64,000 bases of DNA, from assembly GCF_029407905.1 (NCBI RefSeq), contig NC_073641.1:17467001-17531000 (forward strand), in the 5' to 3' direction. Position numbers and translations under genes: made by a program. Under the pieces are notes generated by a model. The model made no database searches, was not told the DNA's origin, and saw only the letters and a program-made list of their open reading frames with translations. This document shows, piece by piece, positions 1 through 11,635 of the stretch (position 1 is the first letter of the stretch; every line of letters begins with the position of its first letter). Source of the DNA: Bubalus kerabau. Its lineage: Eukaryota; Chordata; Mammalia; Artiodactyla; Bovidae.

Positions 1-100
1 ACTCAGGGTGTTGGCGATGGACAGGGAGGCCTGCCGTGCTGCAGTCCATGGGGTCACAAAGAGTCAGACACGACTGAGTGACTGAACTGAACTGACTGAA
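1..100 (+). mobile_element. BovB LINE 3' end (window edge)
   Basis: The sequence matches the last ~100 bp of the other BovB copies here: the GATGGACAGGGAGGCCTG stretch, then GTCACAAAGAGTCAGACACGA. It ends in a short TGAAC-type tail. The 5' part lies outside the window. Confidence 0.85.
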
Positions 101-423
101 AATTCATGAATCTGGTAATTTCAGTCATTCCAACAGGTCTCTAACAATACTGTATATTATAACAAAACTTATAATGCATATATTTCATGCATAGTTTATA
201 AGAATAATTAACAATTTAAAATAATATACTAAATAGCCAAACCAATTAAAATGATTGACTCTTTATGTAGAAAAATAAGTTTTTAAATTAAAAACAAATA
301 TTAATTTACTACTGTGTATTAAACACTGTAAGAATGATTTTTTAAAGGAAAAGTTTCAAGTTATAGGAAATCAATACACACTCATCCCCATCTCCTACAT
401 TTTCTATGCTGCTCTCTCTCTTT
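101..423. other. AT-rich stretch, nothing recognised
   Basis: AT-rich sequence without an open frame or a repeat I can name. Confidence 0.5.
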
Positions 424-612
424 AGACCTTAAGTCATGTCCAACTCTTTGCAACCCCATGGACTGTAGGCCCCCAGGTTCCTCTGACCATGGGATTTCCC
501 AGGCAAGAATACTAAAGTGGATTTCCATTTCCTCCATCAGGGCATCTCCCTAACCCAGGAATCAAACCCAAGTCTCCTGCTTAGCGGGCCGATGTGCTAC
601 CTAGGAAGCTCC
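424..612 (-). mobile_element. Bov-tA SINE
   Basis: Read on the minus strand it has a degraded tRNA-Glu-like head near 585-612, the GGAGAAGG/AATGG middle, then the Bov-A part ending near AAGAGTTGGACATGACTT. It is clearly diverged and lacks a clean TSD. Confidence 0.85.
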
Positions 613-798
613 TATTTTCTATATGGTACAGAAGATACTTCTGGTTAGAATAATGACTATGGATCACTGAAAAAGACTCAATTACACAGAGGAATTAAAT
701 AACATTTACTACCAAAGGCAGGAAATTTGCCTAAAACAAAATGGAAAGTTATTCTAAAATAATAGGTAAAGTAAGAGGGTTTCATGTCTAAAACTTCA

Positions 799-1462
799 GA
801 TGAGATCAGATCAGTTGCTCAGTTGTGTCCAACTCTTTGCAACCCCATGAATCGCAGCACGCCAGGCCTCCCTGTCCATCACCAACTCCCGGAGTTCACT
901 CAGACTCATGTCCATCGAGTCAGTGATGCCATCCAGCCATCTCATCCTCTGTCATCCCCTTCTCCTCCTGCCCCCAATCCCTCCCAGCATCAGAGTCTTT
1001 TCCAATGAATCAACTCTTCGCATGAGGTGGCCAAAGTACTGGAGTTTCAGCTTTAGCATCATTCCTTCCAAAGAAATCCCGGGGCTGATCTCCTTTAGAA
1101 TGGACTGGTTGGATCTCCTTACAGTCCAAGGGACTCTCAAGAGTCTTCTCCAACACCACGGTTCAAAAGCATCAATTCTTCGGTGCTCAGCTTTCTTTAT
1201 AGTCCAACTCTCACATCCATGCATGAGTACTGGAAAAACCATAGCCTTAACTAGACAGACCTTTGCTGACAAAGTAATGTCTCTGCTTTTGAATATGCTA
1301 TCTAGGTTGGTCATAACTTTCCTTCCAAGGAGTAAGCATTTTCTAATTCCATGGCTACAATCACCATCTGCAGTGATTTTGGAGCCTCCCAAAATAAAGT
1401 CTGCCACTGTTTCCACTGTTTCCCCATCTATTTGCCATAAAGTGATGGGACTGGATGCCATA
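799..1462 (-). mobile_element. BovB LINE, 5'-truncated, decayed C-terminal RT region
   Basis: The 3' end is at 799, with a CTGAT-type tail (GATCAGATCAG on the plus strand). The element runs to about 1462. The minus strand stays open for 169 codons (952-1461). It encodes the RTE C-terminal region after the reverse transcriptase, with the conserved GCESWT and LLRVPWT blocks, the FGHLMRRVDSLEK block and the basic GGRRRRG end. The catalytic YADD region is missing, so the copy cannot be autonomous. Confidence 0.9.
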
Positions 1463-1514
1463 CGTGTTATTAATGTTGTAAGTTATGATTGCCTCTTTTA
1501 TATGCACTCTTGTA

Positions 1515-1592
1515 GCTTTTAACACAGAACTTGGAAAACAGTAGTCATTCAGAACATTTCCGTTGAATGAAAGAATGAATGACAAATGAATG
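1515..1592 (+). repeat. Possible L2 LINE 3' end
   Basis: It has the AGTAGTCATTCAGAACATTT...TTGAATGAAAGAATGAATG pattern typical of L2 3' ends (…GTAGGTGCTCAATAAATGTTTGTTGAATGAATG). It is diverged. Confidence 0.5.
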
Positions 1593-3150
1593 ACAGGTAA
1601 TATATAGCATTGCACTTTCCTTAAAAGGCTAACATTGTTTCCATTTTATACGTAAAACAGTGACATTGCCATGTCATCTGGTTCTACTTTAGAAGCAACT
1701 TTGTTGGAGGAGGTCATGGGGAGGACATGATTGCTGGTTGAAGTGAGAGATGGACACAGGCAATCAGAGGCTCCTCATTCCCTCCCTTTTCCTTGGAAAA
1801 GTATGTTTCTCTCACCATTCCCCATTCCCACAGTAGGACCTGTTTCAGGGACACAGGCTTGAGAGAGTCTTGATGGTCCCTTGCTGAGACCGTCTGGACT
1901 GAATATGTGACTGAACCCAGTTAAGGTCTCTGTGTAAACTTTCAAGATTCTGGTGGGTGGCTGCAGACATCTACGCCTCTTTTGACTACCCAAGACAAGC
2001 CTTGTATGTCAGTTCCCTTGCTTACCTAACCTGCTACCTGCCACTCTGGAGCAATCTACTTCTTTCTTTGGTATCTCTTTACTTTCTGTGCATGGAGGCC
2101 AGTTTCAGACTTCACCCCGGGGACTCCTGTGATTTTAAACAAACAACAGAAAAGACATAACAACATGAAGAAGAGGACATGGAGCAGATTATTAAAAAGG
2201 GAAGGGAAGAAAGAACCTCTGAAGCTCCATCAAGATATGATATCAACCTGCCTCTTTTCTATATTAAAAATAAATTAGTTGGCATTAGTCATTAACAGCT
2301 GAATATTTTCTTCTGAAGAATTGAAGTAGGTTCTTTATGATTGTGTGTTTTCTTTATTAGCCTTGAGGCTTTCCTTTTAGCTGTTATATATTCAGTTCTG
2401 GACAAATGAAAATCAATGACTCATTTTGCACCTGGCTGGGGACAGGATGGCTAGCCCATCTGGGCAGGGTAATAGGAGTTGCATTATGAATGAATTCTCT
2501 GAAGAATCGCAGTAGAGTGGAATGAATGTCTTTTACTAACATCATGTTCTGATTGTACTCATCAACTTTCAGCTGATGTGTCACTAATGGGTTTGGTGGG
2601 TAATCTTCTGCTTCCTATGGTAAAGATGCTTTAAGAATACGTGGCTCCTACTAGCAGTCTATTTCTATAAGACCTCGTTTTAAATACCCAAGTACCATGG
2701 AAGGGCAAGTAGAGGGTTTGGAAACAACTCTAAGCTTATTAAATATTATAAATTTAAAGCATTGTGTCATTTAAAAATGAATTACTTGAAAATAATTAGG
2801 AAGTTTAATAACCAAGAATATAGTAAGAACATATTAAGTCCAAAGCATTGAGGGAAAAGAAATATTCAACCCAATTATTCCCTGATATTTTGTGATTGCA
2901 ACACATTTTTGATTGTCTAAATTATAAATACTCCCCCCTCATTTTCTTAAAAATGGTTTAATCTGCAGGTTAATTCTTAATTTAAAATGGGTAAAAATTA
3001 GCTTCATTTTGATAATTTAGTAAATTCCTCCTTTTTCAGATTAAGAAATTAAGTAGAAGAGTATCAAATTAGGTGTTGATACCATATTTTGGATAATTTC
3101 TTAGATTCATAGGTGAGAAAAACAAGTAACAAGTAAACTGTTTAAGATAG
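1593..3150. other. Unique sequence, no gene seen
   Basis: There is no convincing ORF above 75 codons and no repeat I can name. Composition is AT-rich, with a somewhat GC-richer part around 1740-2000. Confidence 0.5.
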
Positions 3151-3332
3151 CAGTCCCCAACCTCTGACACCAGGGACTGGTTTTATGGAGGACAATTTTC
3201 CACACACTGGGGCGGAGTTGGGATTTTGGGATGACTCAAGCACATTAAATTTATTAGGTACATCATTTCTATTATCATTAAAGCTCCACCTCAGATCATC
3301 AGGCATCAGACCCCAGAGGCTGGGGACCCCTG
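3151..3332. mobile_element. hAT-type non-autonomous DNA transposon (MITE)
   Basis: The ends are imperfect inverted repeats: CAGTCCCCAACCTC at the left and GAGGCTGGGGACCCCTG at the right. They match the CAGGGGTCCCCAACC terminus of an old mammalian hAT family. The copy is internally deleted to ~180 bp. An 8-bp target duplication is not preserved. Confidence 0.7.
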
Positions 3333-3356
3333 CTCTCAGAGGACTCTGGCTTGCCT

Positions 3357-3727
3357 AGTGTCTTCATTCTGACAACTATAGGAAAATGCCACAGACTGGT
3401 GGCTTAAAGACAACCAACATTTATTTCTCACAGTTCTGGGGGCCAGGAAGTCCAAGATCAAGGTACCAACAGACTAAACATATGGTGAAGGCCTGCTTCC
3501 TGACTCATAGATAGTGCCTTCCTACTGGGTCCTCACTGAGGGGAAGGGAAGAGGGGGCTCTCTGGGGTCTCTTCTATAAGGCACTGATCTCAGCTGTGAA
3601 GGCTCTGCCCCATGACCTAATCAATTCCCAAACACCCCAGCTCCCAATATCTTTAGCCTGGAAACAGGATTTTAGCAAAGTGAATTTGGAGAGAGAGACA
3701 GTGGGCACACATATTCAGACCACAGAA
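3357..3727 (-). mobile_element. MLT1-type LTR (MaLR)
   Basis: On the minus strand it starts near a TGTGGTCTGAATATGTG block, equivalent to the MLT1 start TGTTATGGACTGAATTGTG. It ends after AGAAATAAATGTTG, which holds the polyadenylation signal, and the GCCACCAGTCTGTGGCA block. It appears to be a solitary, old LTR. Confidence 0.75.
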
Positions 3728-4532
3728 GACTATTCACTGTCTTTTACCACATTCTTCAAAGAAGTCATGTCTTATGCAATAAAGCGTTCTGAGGTTTTGT
3801 TAATACAGAATCAGGAGAAAGGCTGTGAAGGAGAAGAACTGTGAGGGAAGAACTTGCAAAATTAGCTTGAGGAACCGCAGGAGAGTAAGATGAGGGGAAG
3901 CCGAGGTGTTTATAGGAACTTGGTGGGCAAAAAAGGGAGAAGGAGTTTAAAAAATGTGTGCCCAATCACTGTATACCTACAATATTTTTGAGAAATTGCA
4001 AATAAAATTTTGCCTTCCTTTAAAATTATTTTCTGCTTGCTGGAATTTTCTCTCTTTGATTAACATGCTGCTCACTATCTTTGCATCCTGTGTATGAATG
4101 TCATGAGCATTACAGGTACATAAATTGCATGAACATTATACATTTATATGCATAAGGCTACCACTTCTTGTATCATCTCCATCATCAATGTTGGATAAAT
4201 ATGTCAATCACATTACATATTCATAGTCCTTTCATGCATATTACAGAGTACAAAGGTGTTACAGCTATATTTATATTTGTTTTCTGTCCATAGTCAAATG
4301 TTTCTGATATAATTTGGAAAAAAGTATAGTGAAAAGCTTTCATTTGTGAGAAAACTATACAAACTGTAAATATATATTTGACATAGTTCACTTTATGTAA
4401 TAGATTTCAAATTAAGTAAGTGATGTTCTTGTGTCTGATATCATGATTTTTTTTCTAAGTGGAAATGCAAGTTTACAGAGTCTAGACTATCAATTTGATA
4501 TTGTTTTAAGCATTAATTAAAGAAAATACTTA
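3728..4532. other. Unique AT-rich sequence
   Basis: There is no supported gene or repeat. The small ORFs overlap on both strands and look like chance. Confidence 0.5.
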
Positions 4533-5005
4533 GCATATTAACAAAGCAAAGACATTACTTTGCTGACAAAGGCCTGTCTAGTCAAAGCTGTGGTTATTCC
4601 AGTAGTCACGTATGGATGTGAGAGTTGGACTGTGAAGAAAGCTGACTGCCGAAGAATTGATGCTTGTGAACTGTGGTGTTGGAGAAGACTCTTGAGAGTC
4701 CCTTGGATAGCAATGAGATCAAACCAGTCAATCCTAAAGGAAATCAGTTCTGAATATTCATTGGAAGGACTGATGCTGAAGCTCACCTGATGCAAAGAAC
4801 TGACTCGTTGGAAAAGACCCTGATGCTGGGAAAGATTGAGGGCAGGAGGAGAAGGGGACAACAGAGGATGAGCTGGTTGGATGGCATCACTGACCTGATG
4901 GACATGAGTTTGAGCAAGTTCCAGGAGTTGGTGATGGACAGGAAGCCTTGACCCCCAGTTCATGGGGTCACAAAGAGTCAGACAAGCCTGAGTGACTGAA
5001 CTGAA
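4533..5005 (+). mobile_element. BovB LINE, 5'-truncated
   Basis: It begins in the AGCAAAGACATTACTTTGC block and ends with GTGACTGAACTGAA, a TGAAC-type tail. The C-terminal RTE frame is open only for 76 codons (4560-4790). About 20 bp are missing around 4782, where other copies read CTCCAGTACTTTGGCC. The copy is dead and moderately old. Confidence 0.88.
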
Positions 5006-6157
5006 GTATGAGAAAATACTGCTAATATACACCCAGAAACTGAGATTTTGTCACTGTTTGAATTCAAATGGGCTTAGGAATATAGTGAATGGATCACTGA
5101 TCTCTCTTATCAAGACCCCCTCTCTCACCTTCTTTAGTTTACCTCTTAGAAGACTTCCATTTATGTTGAGGCCAATTAGACTCAAAAGCAACAATAAACA
5201 ATGGCCATTGGTCCAAGAAATATTATCGTTGATTTGATGGATATCAACAATAATTGTTGAGATCAGAAAGGAACTTGGCATGCAGAGAAAATATGAGTTC
5301 AATCATGGTTGACCTTGTGGTTTCCAAGCACCACTGGCATTCCATTAGTGTGGAATCAGCCTTCAATCTTGTCAATATAATCACTGTGAAGTTGAAAAGT
5401 TCAATCACTTGCAGAAGAAAATAAAACCCTTGCCAACTACCATATTTGCATGAGATAGAATGAAGGTAAGTGACACTAATCATTAAATTTATGGCTAGTT
5501 TCTTTCTAATTGCAAATTAAAAATACATTCTTCTAGCATAATCAGTATTGGTCAGACACTCAAAAGAATTAATTTGTCCAATTAACTTAAAAAAGGTTAC
5601 GTTCCCATTGAAGAAATGAAAATATTTCAAATACTTTTCTAATTCTGGTATCATGTGGATCTCAGAGATGTGTCAGAGTTAGGTAATATATCAGACGTGT
5701 CAATGTTAGGTAAATGACTTTTGATTTAGATATGTTTTCCAAAGGAAAAATTAAAACTCAGTAGCTCAAAGGACTTCAAGGCCTTTTTTCAAGTGACACA
5801 AGAGTCCTAGGGTGTATCTCAGGGTAATTTACGGGGACAGTAGAAAAGAATTTCTGAAATTATAACTTTCCTAGATGATTCAAGGTACATGAAAAATGCA
5901 CCTGTCTGAAGGGGTACTGTTCTCCAGCTGTATTATCGCTATTCTACTGGACTGCTCTTATCTAAAGATAATGCTTGGAGCCCCAAATATTTCTCACTGG
6001 CCTAAAATGCTATTGTTACTTATTCTACCTCAAATTTCCACTTTTGGGATCATGAATGGCTAGCGGAGGAGCAGAAGTCCTGCCTTCAGAAGATCTCAAT
6101 TAAATTTTGCAAATAATTAAAGAGGCTTCCTGTTGCTTTTCTCCTTTAGTCCAGTTT
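5006..6157. other. Unique sequence, nothing recognised
   Basis: The short ORFs on both strands (up to 83 codons) have no recognisable domain. No SINE or LINE is apparent. Confidence 0.5.
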
Positions 6158-6268
6158 GTGTGTGTTAGTTGCTCAGTTGTGTCTGACACTTTGTGACCCC
6201 ATGGACTTTAGCCCACCAGGCTCCTCTGTCTATGGAATTCTCCAGGCAAGAATACTAGAGCAGGTTTA
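6158..6268 (-). mobile_element. Bov-tA SINE, 3' (Bov-A) half only
   Basis: Plus-strand sequence GTTAGTTGCTCAGTTGTGTC through CTCCAGGCAAGAATACTAGAG is the reverse complement of the Bov-A half. The tRNA-related head is missing (5'-truncated). Confidence 0.8.
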
Positions 6269-6544
6269 TTTCCTTCTCCCTGGCCCAGTTTAGTGTACCA
6301 GATTTAGTTCCTAAAGGGAAGAGGGGCAGAAACAGGTGAGAATTGTGAGGAGGGGAGAAACTGTGGAACCACAAGTTCACCAGCATGTATATGTTAGCAC
6401 TGTAGAGGTTTAGGCCTTTTATGGCCATAGCAATTGGCACTTAAGAGAGTTTGGGAGGCTCTAGGAATAACAAAGATGTTGACCGTGGTGGAAAAACAGG
6501 GTAGCTGACCAGGCAAGGGGAAACAGAGCCCTGAAATTTAGGAC

Positions 6545-6738
6545 TGAGCTAGTGAATTAAGGGCTTTGAATGCCAGACAGTTTAGCATGTCCTGCAGACA
6601 AGAACATAGTAGAGGGGGGCAGAAATAAGGCAACAATCAGATTTGTATTTTAGATATATTATTCTGATTAGGCAGACTGGAGGTGGAGGATGGACCAAAT
6701 GGGCAGGGGATGAGATCAGTTGGCAGCGGTAAAAACCA
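6545..6738 (-). repeat. L2 LINE fragment
   Basis: The run AGGGCTTTGAATGCCAGAC... CAATCAGATTTGTATTTTAG ...TGATTAGGCAGACTGGAG...GAGATCAGTTGGC follows the antisense of the L2 3' region. The Bov-tA beginning at 6736 interrupts it. Confidence 0.6.
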
Positions 6739-6946
6739 TGTGGTGCTGTGTAAAGAATCCGCCTGCCAGTGCAGGAGACACAGGAGCAATGGGTTCAATC
6801 CCTGGGTTGCGAAGATCCCCTGGAGAAGGAAATGGCAACTCACTCCAGTATTCTTGCCTGAAAAATCCCATAGACAGAGAAGCCTAGCAGGCTACAGTTG
6901 ATGGGGTCACAAAGAGTCAGACATGACTGAGCAACTGAGCACACAG
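6736..6946 (+). mobile_element. Bov-tA SINE
   Basis: It has a tRNA-Glu-like head with a B-box (GGGTTCAATCCC), the GATCCCCTGGAGAAGGAAATGG linker region, then Bov-A ending at GACATGACTGAGCAACTGAGC. An L2-like tail (ATTTACTGAATGAATTGAATG) follows at 6947-6990. Confidence 0.88.
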
Positions 6947-7164
6947 TGCTTAGAACACTCAAAAATATTTACTGAATGAATTGAATGAAATGGCACTGCA
7001 CCTCTGTTGTAGGCGATTAAATGAGCATTTTATTTTTTTCTTAAACTAATACAATTATGTAAAGTTTAAAAATAAAATAAAAGAAGAAAAAAAAAGAACG
7101 ATCTCTTGGCTTAAACAAAAAAGTACTCAACTAAAAACATAAAAGTGATTTAGATCTTTGTGGT

Positions 7165-7356
7165 CAAGTGATTCTCAAAAATGTTAGGGAGCATCAGAAT
7201 TACCTGAAGGGCTTATTAAAACACTAATTGGTGGGCCCTATCCTCAGAATTCCTGATTCAGTGAGTGTGGGGTGGGGCCTGAGAACGTGTATTTTAAATG
7301 AGTGTCACGATAATGCCCATGTTGCTTTTCCAGGGCCCAAACTTTGAGAACCACTG
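7165..7356. mobile_element. MER5A-like hAT-Charlie MITE
   Basis: Inverted termini are seen: AGTGATTCTCAAAA at 7167 and CTTTGAGAACCACTG at the end. The interior has GCATCAGAATTACCTGAAGG and GGTGGGGCCTGAGAA, typical of this ~190 bp element. It is a nearly complete old copy. Confidence 0.8.
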
Positions 7357-7934
7357 TCCCAGATCATTGTTTTAAACAATAGATTTTGATATGTCTGTTT
7401 CTGGAAGAGGTGATCTATCATATGATCTGTAGTGACTGATGGAGTCGAAGAAAGAGAAGTAGATGGATATCTTATTTTCCTTTGCCCAATACATTTTTTC
7501 TTAATACATTTTAACTTGGCCTAGATCATGAGTTATTTTAAATGGCATACTCTGGTACTGTTTTTGTAAGATCACCATTAATTTCTTTTTTATCTAAATC
7601 CGAAGGCATTGCCTCTGTGATTCTCACAGAGTAAAGTCATTTAATCTTTGCCTTGTAATTTACCAGGCAACATTTAAAGTTGTAGATCCAAGTAATTCTT
7701 TAAATCTATGTCTGGAACGCTTATCATTGTAACCATTTCAGAACTATAATGCTTGTCTAGTATCAGTTGCTTTTATTAAATGTATCACCATCATAAATCA
7801 CAAGCCTAGAAATATACCATTCTCATTCACCTCTTATAAATCTCAATTATTCACCGTAGAACACTTCAGTAAAGTTTTAAAAAAATATGGTGTCTTCCAG
7901 GGAGTTGAGAAAAGAACCAAAATATTATGAGAGT
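7357..7934. other. Unique AT-rich sequence
   Basis: No open frame or repeat is supported. Confidence 0.5.
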
Positions 7935-7946
7935 AAAGATAGTGTT

Positions 7947-8147
7947 GGGGCTTCTCTGGTGGCTCAGTGGTAAACGCAGAAAACTCAGGTTCTATGCCAG
8001 GGTTAGGAAGTTGCCCTGAAGGAGGGCATGGCAACCCACTCCAGTATTCTTGGCTGGAGAATCCCATGGATAGAGGAGCCTGGCAGGCTATAGTCCATGA
8101 GATCATAAAAGAGTTGGACATGACTTAGTGACTATACAACAACAACA
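7947..8147 (+). mobile_element. Bov-tA SINE with perfect 12-bp TSD
   Basis: The element runs from GGGGCTTCTCTGGTGGCTC to the (AAC)n tail. AAAGATAGTGTT flanks it exactly on both sides (7935-7946 and 8148-8159), which defines the insertion. The tRNA head carries several changes, and the B-box region is degraded. Confidence 0.95.
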
Positions 8148-8159
8148 AAAGATAGTGTT

Positions 8160-8938
8160 AATACTGGAGCAGATTTTGTCACTGAAAAGCATAAATTGCC
8201 TTAATACTTGTTACAGGGGAACTAACATAGAAGAAATATACCTACATTGAGATAACCATTTTGTTTATTTTACCATTCAGAGAAATTTGAGGATGAGAGA
8301 GAGGACATTTACAAGGAAATAATAGTATTGATATAGAAAGATTTATTTGCTACAGAGGCTCTTGTGACTGGAACAATCAATTAAGCTTGACTCTGAGAAC
8401 TAGGAGGTCTCTTATGTGGAAAGAATCTGTATTGTTTGGGGATAAAAAACATTTTGTAAACTTCTCCTCCTGTGAATTTTATACATAAAAGTCATGGTCT
8501 TTCTGAAAGCATGGAATTTTTATATTTTTCTTCAAAACCTGGATTAGCTTTTTCAGCTGTTTTCCTAAGCTCTTGAGGTTTGCTTCCTCACTAGCTGACT
8601 ATCTCCCTCGTCCTTTCTAGCATTCATATTTTTCTTATTTATGTGCTTGCCTCTGACCCACTTGACCTTTGTGGAATCAGAGCAACCCACTTTCTAACCT
8701 GGTTCTACCATCCTCACTGAAATATGTTCCCCATTTCCTTGAGGGAGGAATTAGCATCATGGGGAAAATGGCTGAGTCTATTATAAACACATACTCCCTT
8801 AAAATTGCTCAGAAAAGTTTCAATATTGTGATTCCTGACTTTTCATCCAAGTACTCAAGCAGAGGACAATGCATAGGAAACAGTAAGAATAGCTGATGAT
8901 CTGTCATTATCCTTCAAATATGCCTTTCCATTGAGGCA
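8160..8938. other. Unique sequence, nothing recognised
   Basis: AT-rich. The 75-codon ORF at 8669-8896 has no recognisable domain. Confidence 0.5.
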
Positions 8939-8946
8939 GAAAGATT

Positions 8947-9261
8947 CAGTAAGTGGAAGTCACTCAGTTGTGTCTGACTCTTTGCAACCCCACAGACTAT
9001 GCAGTCCATGGAATTCTCTAGGGCAGAATACTGGGGTGAGTAGCTGTTCCCTTCTCCAGAGGATCTTCCCAACCCAGGGATCAAACACAGGTCTCTGGCA
9101 TTGAAGGCGGATTCTTTACCAGCTGAACCACAAGGGAAGCCCAAGAATACTGGAGTGGGTAGTCTATCCCTTCTCCAGTGGATCTTCCTGACCCAGGAAT
9201 CAAACTGGGGTCTCCTGTATTGCAGGCAGATTCTTTACCAACTGGCTCTCAGGGAAGCCCC
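8947..9261 (-). mobile_element. Dimeric Bov-tA SINE (part of a three-unit block)
   Basis: On the minus strand a first unit is cut after CCACTCCAGTATTCTTG. It is fused directly to the head of a second, complete unit (GGGCTTCCCTTGTGG) near 9140-9150. The same junction recurs at 44050 and 57987. Together with the next unit it lies between two copies of GAAAGATT (8939-8946 and 9456-9463). Confidence 0.85.
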
Positions 9262-9455
9262 AAAGTGAAAGTCGCTCAGTCGTGTCCGACTCTTTGCAAC
9301 CCCATGGACTATACAGTCCATGGAATTCTCCAGGCCAGAATACTGGAGTGGGTAGACTTTCCCTCTCCAGGGGCATCTTCCCAACCTAGGGGTCGAACCC
9401 AGGTCTCCCACACTGCAGGCTAATTTTTAACCAGCTGAGCCACAAGGGAAGCCCT
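9262..9455 (-). mobile_element. Bov-tA SINE (third unit of the block)
   Basis: It is complete, with a head near 9430-9455 and a Bov-A end at AGTCGCTCAGTCGTGTCCGA. It abuts the dimer with no unique DNA between them. Confidence 0.88.
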
Positions 9456-9623
9456 GAAAGATTTATCAATACATTAAATGGAATTCTCACAAAATAAGAG
9501 CTTTGGGTTTGGTTAACATAACAGTAAGTTTGTTACACAGAATTCTTATTATCTAAGACCCTACCCTCCACATTCTAGGGAAATTATTGACCTATTGGAG
9601 AATAAAGTCTTTTATATAAAAAT

Positions 9624-9674
9624 GTTTTTGTTGTTGAGTCTCTAAGTCATATTTGACTCTTTGCGACCCCATGG
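9624..9674 (-). mobile_element. Bov-A/Bov-tA 3' stub
   Basis: Only the terminal ~50 bp is present: an AAC-type tail, then the reverse complement of CCATGGGGTCGCAAAGAGTC. It is an extreme 5' truncation. Confidence 0.65.
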
Positions 9675-10006
9675 AAAAATATGTTTAGGATATGCTTGCT
9701 TTGAGGTAATTAGTCTTTACCCTTTAGGTCAGCAATCCCTTTCTCTATGGATAAAAGCTTTGGCCTCTTTTTGTTCCAAAATTTACATATTCATGTGATA
9801 GAAAGTTATCTGAAATTTTCTGAAGTACATAGACCAGAGGTAAAAAGTCTCTGGTAACCTCCTGGGATGTCCAAAGAGCATTTATGCTTCTTTGAAACTG
9901 AAGGTTTTAAAATAGAAGGTACCTGTGTTTTGTATTGACTTTTATGTATATGTGATTGACTTGTAGTGTAAAAGAAGGGAAATAAAAACATTTGCTTTCT
10001 GCCTTG

Positions 10007-10109
10007 ATTTTTTAAAATTAATTATTTTATTTTAATTGGAGGCTAAATACTTTACAATATTGTGGTGGTTTTGCCAAACATTGACATGAATCAGCCACAG
10101 GTGTACAGG
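10007..10109 (-). mobile_element. L1 (ruminant) 3' end fragment
   Basis: It matches the left end of the L1 at 17507: TTATTTTAATTGGAGGCTAA, then TTTACAATATTGTGGTGGTTTTGCCA and CAGCCACAGGTGTACA. This is the 3' UTR read in antisense. The insertion is only ~100 bp long. Confidence 0.8.
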
Positions 10110-10590
10110 GATTTTTTTAATTGAAAACTATTAATAAATGTGATGGTAACTGTATTATGTTCTGAAGGAACTGCTTTAGTCTTAAACTATGATTTTTCTT
10201 CCTCCTCAAGAGTTCACCAGGGAAACTTAAAATAGAAACAAAGTATATATATGTGTATGTTTTCCCACTTTGCAAATTTGTTATAAAATCTAAGTCATCT
10301 ATCACCATGTCACAGAGTCAATAGAATCCTCCCCTGTAGAGTCTTGCCTGGAGGTTTTCTGTGTGATTCTCAGAATAAAGGATTAGTTGAACTCAGAAGA
10401 GCTAATGTTATAGATTGCAAGGTGACTTGGGGCCTTTTTAGATCTGTCTCTCTTCTTTCTAAGCTGCACGTGAATTTCTTCCTATTTGGATCCTCTAGAT
10501 TCTTTTTAATCCATATTACTTATAATTTTTAGTGCATTGTGCACAGCTGATCACATTCTTCCTTTATTATTCCCTGGAGATTTTCTGCAT
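10110..10590. other. Unique sequence, nothing recognised
   Basis: No gene or repeat is supported. Confidence 0.5.
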
Positions 10591-10592
10591 AA

Positions 10593-10722
10593 TAGTGTTT
10601 CTCAGCCTTGGCCATGCATTGGAATCACTGGGGGAACTTTAAAATCTAATAATTCTTGAATGGGTCTCACCCCCAGAGATGTTAATTAATTAGTCTGAAG
10701 CATGACCTTAGTATTGGAACTT
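10593..10722. mobile_element. MER20-like hAT MITE fragment
   Basis: It begins TAGTGTTTCTCAGCCTTGGC, then ATTGGAATCACTGGGGGAAC, as in the left half of the MER20/MER5 group. The right terminus is not clear. Confidence 0.6.
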
Positions 10723-10732
10723 TTTGTTAAGT

Positions 10733-10965
10733 ATTTTAAAAAGCAGTTTTATTGGGGTCTAATTGACATACAATGAATAATACATGCTTAAAGTGTAAAA
10801 TTTAATGTTTGATATACATATTCACACATAAAGTTGTCACCAAGAACAAGAGAGTAAAAAGCAAAGATTTGCTCATGCCCCTGTATCTTTTCTCTCTTCC
10901 TCCAAGTCTGCTCCCCTCCACTCCCTTCCCAGGCACCACTGATCTATTTTGTACTAAAAGTTGCA
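10733..10965 (-). mobile_element. L1M (old mammalian L1) 3' fragment
   Basis: CAGTTTTATTGGGGTCTAATTGACATACA followed by TGCTTAAAGTGTAAAATTTAATG is the antisense of an old L1 3' UTR. A Bov-tA abuts it on the right. Confidence 0.65.
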
Positions 10966-11167
10966 TTGTTGTTGTTGTTTATTCACGCAATCATGTCTGA
11001 CTCTTTGTGACCTAATGGACTGTAGCCTGTCAGGCTCCTCTCCAGGCAAGAATACTGGAGTGAATTGCCATGCCCTCCTCCCAGGGATCTTCCCAACCCA
11101 TGGATCGAACTCACGTCTCCTGCATTGGCAGGTGGGTTCTTTACCACTGGCACCTCCTAGGAAGTCC
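10966..11167 (-). mobile_element. Bov-tA SINE
   Basis: It has an AAC-type tail (TTGTTGTTGTTT) at the left and Bov-A in the middle. The degraded tRNA head lies near 11120-11167, with a recognisable B-box complement (GGATCGAACTC). Confidence 0.88.
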
Positions 11168-11168
11168 A

Positions 11169-11635
11169 AAATGTCCCCTTGATATCTCCAGTTCTCTTGA
11201 AGAGATTTCTAGTCCTTCCCACTCTATTGTCTTCCTCTATTACTTTGCATTGTTCATTTAAGAAGGCCTTCTTATGTCACCTTGCTGGTCTCCAGAATTC
11301 TGCATTTAGTTGGGTGTATCTTTCCCTTTCTTCCTTGCTTCTATTTCTCTTTCCTTAGCTATTTGTAAAGCCTCATCAAACAACCACTTTGCCTTCTTGC
11401 ATTTCTTTATCTTTGGGATGGTTTTGGTCATTGCCTCCTGTTTGGTCACTGCCTGCCTACAATGTTACAAAACTCTGTCCATAGTTCTTCAGGCACTCTG
11501 CTACTAGATCTAGTCCCTTAAATCTATTTGTCACCTCCACTGTACAATCACAAGAGATTTGATTTAGGTCAGACCTGAATGGCCTAATGGTTTTCCCTAT
11601 TTTCTTCACATTAAGCCTGAATTTTGCAATAAGAG
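11169..11635 (-). mobile_element. BovB LINE, inverted 5' part of a twin-primed copy
   Basis: This stretch is antisense to the endonuclease-RT linker of the near full-length BovB, corresponding to ~33521-33970 there. It abuts a sense-oriented segment beginning at the equivalent of ~34005. Because the two segments are almost contiguous in the element, they look like one insertion with an inverted 5' end. The coding frame is broken by many changes. Confidence 0.8.
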
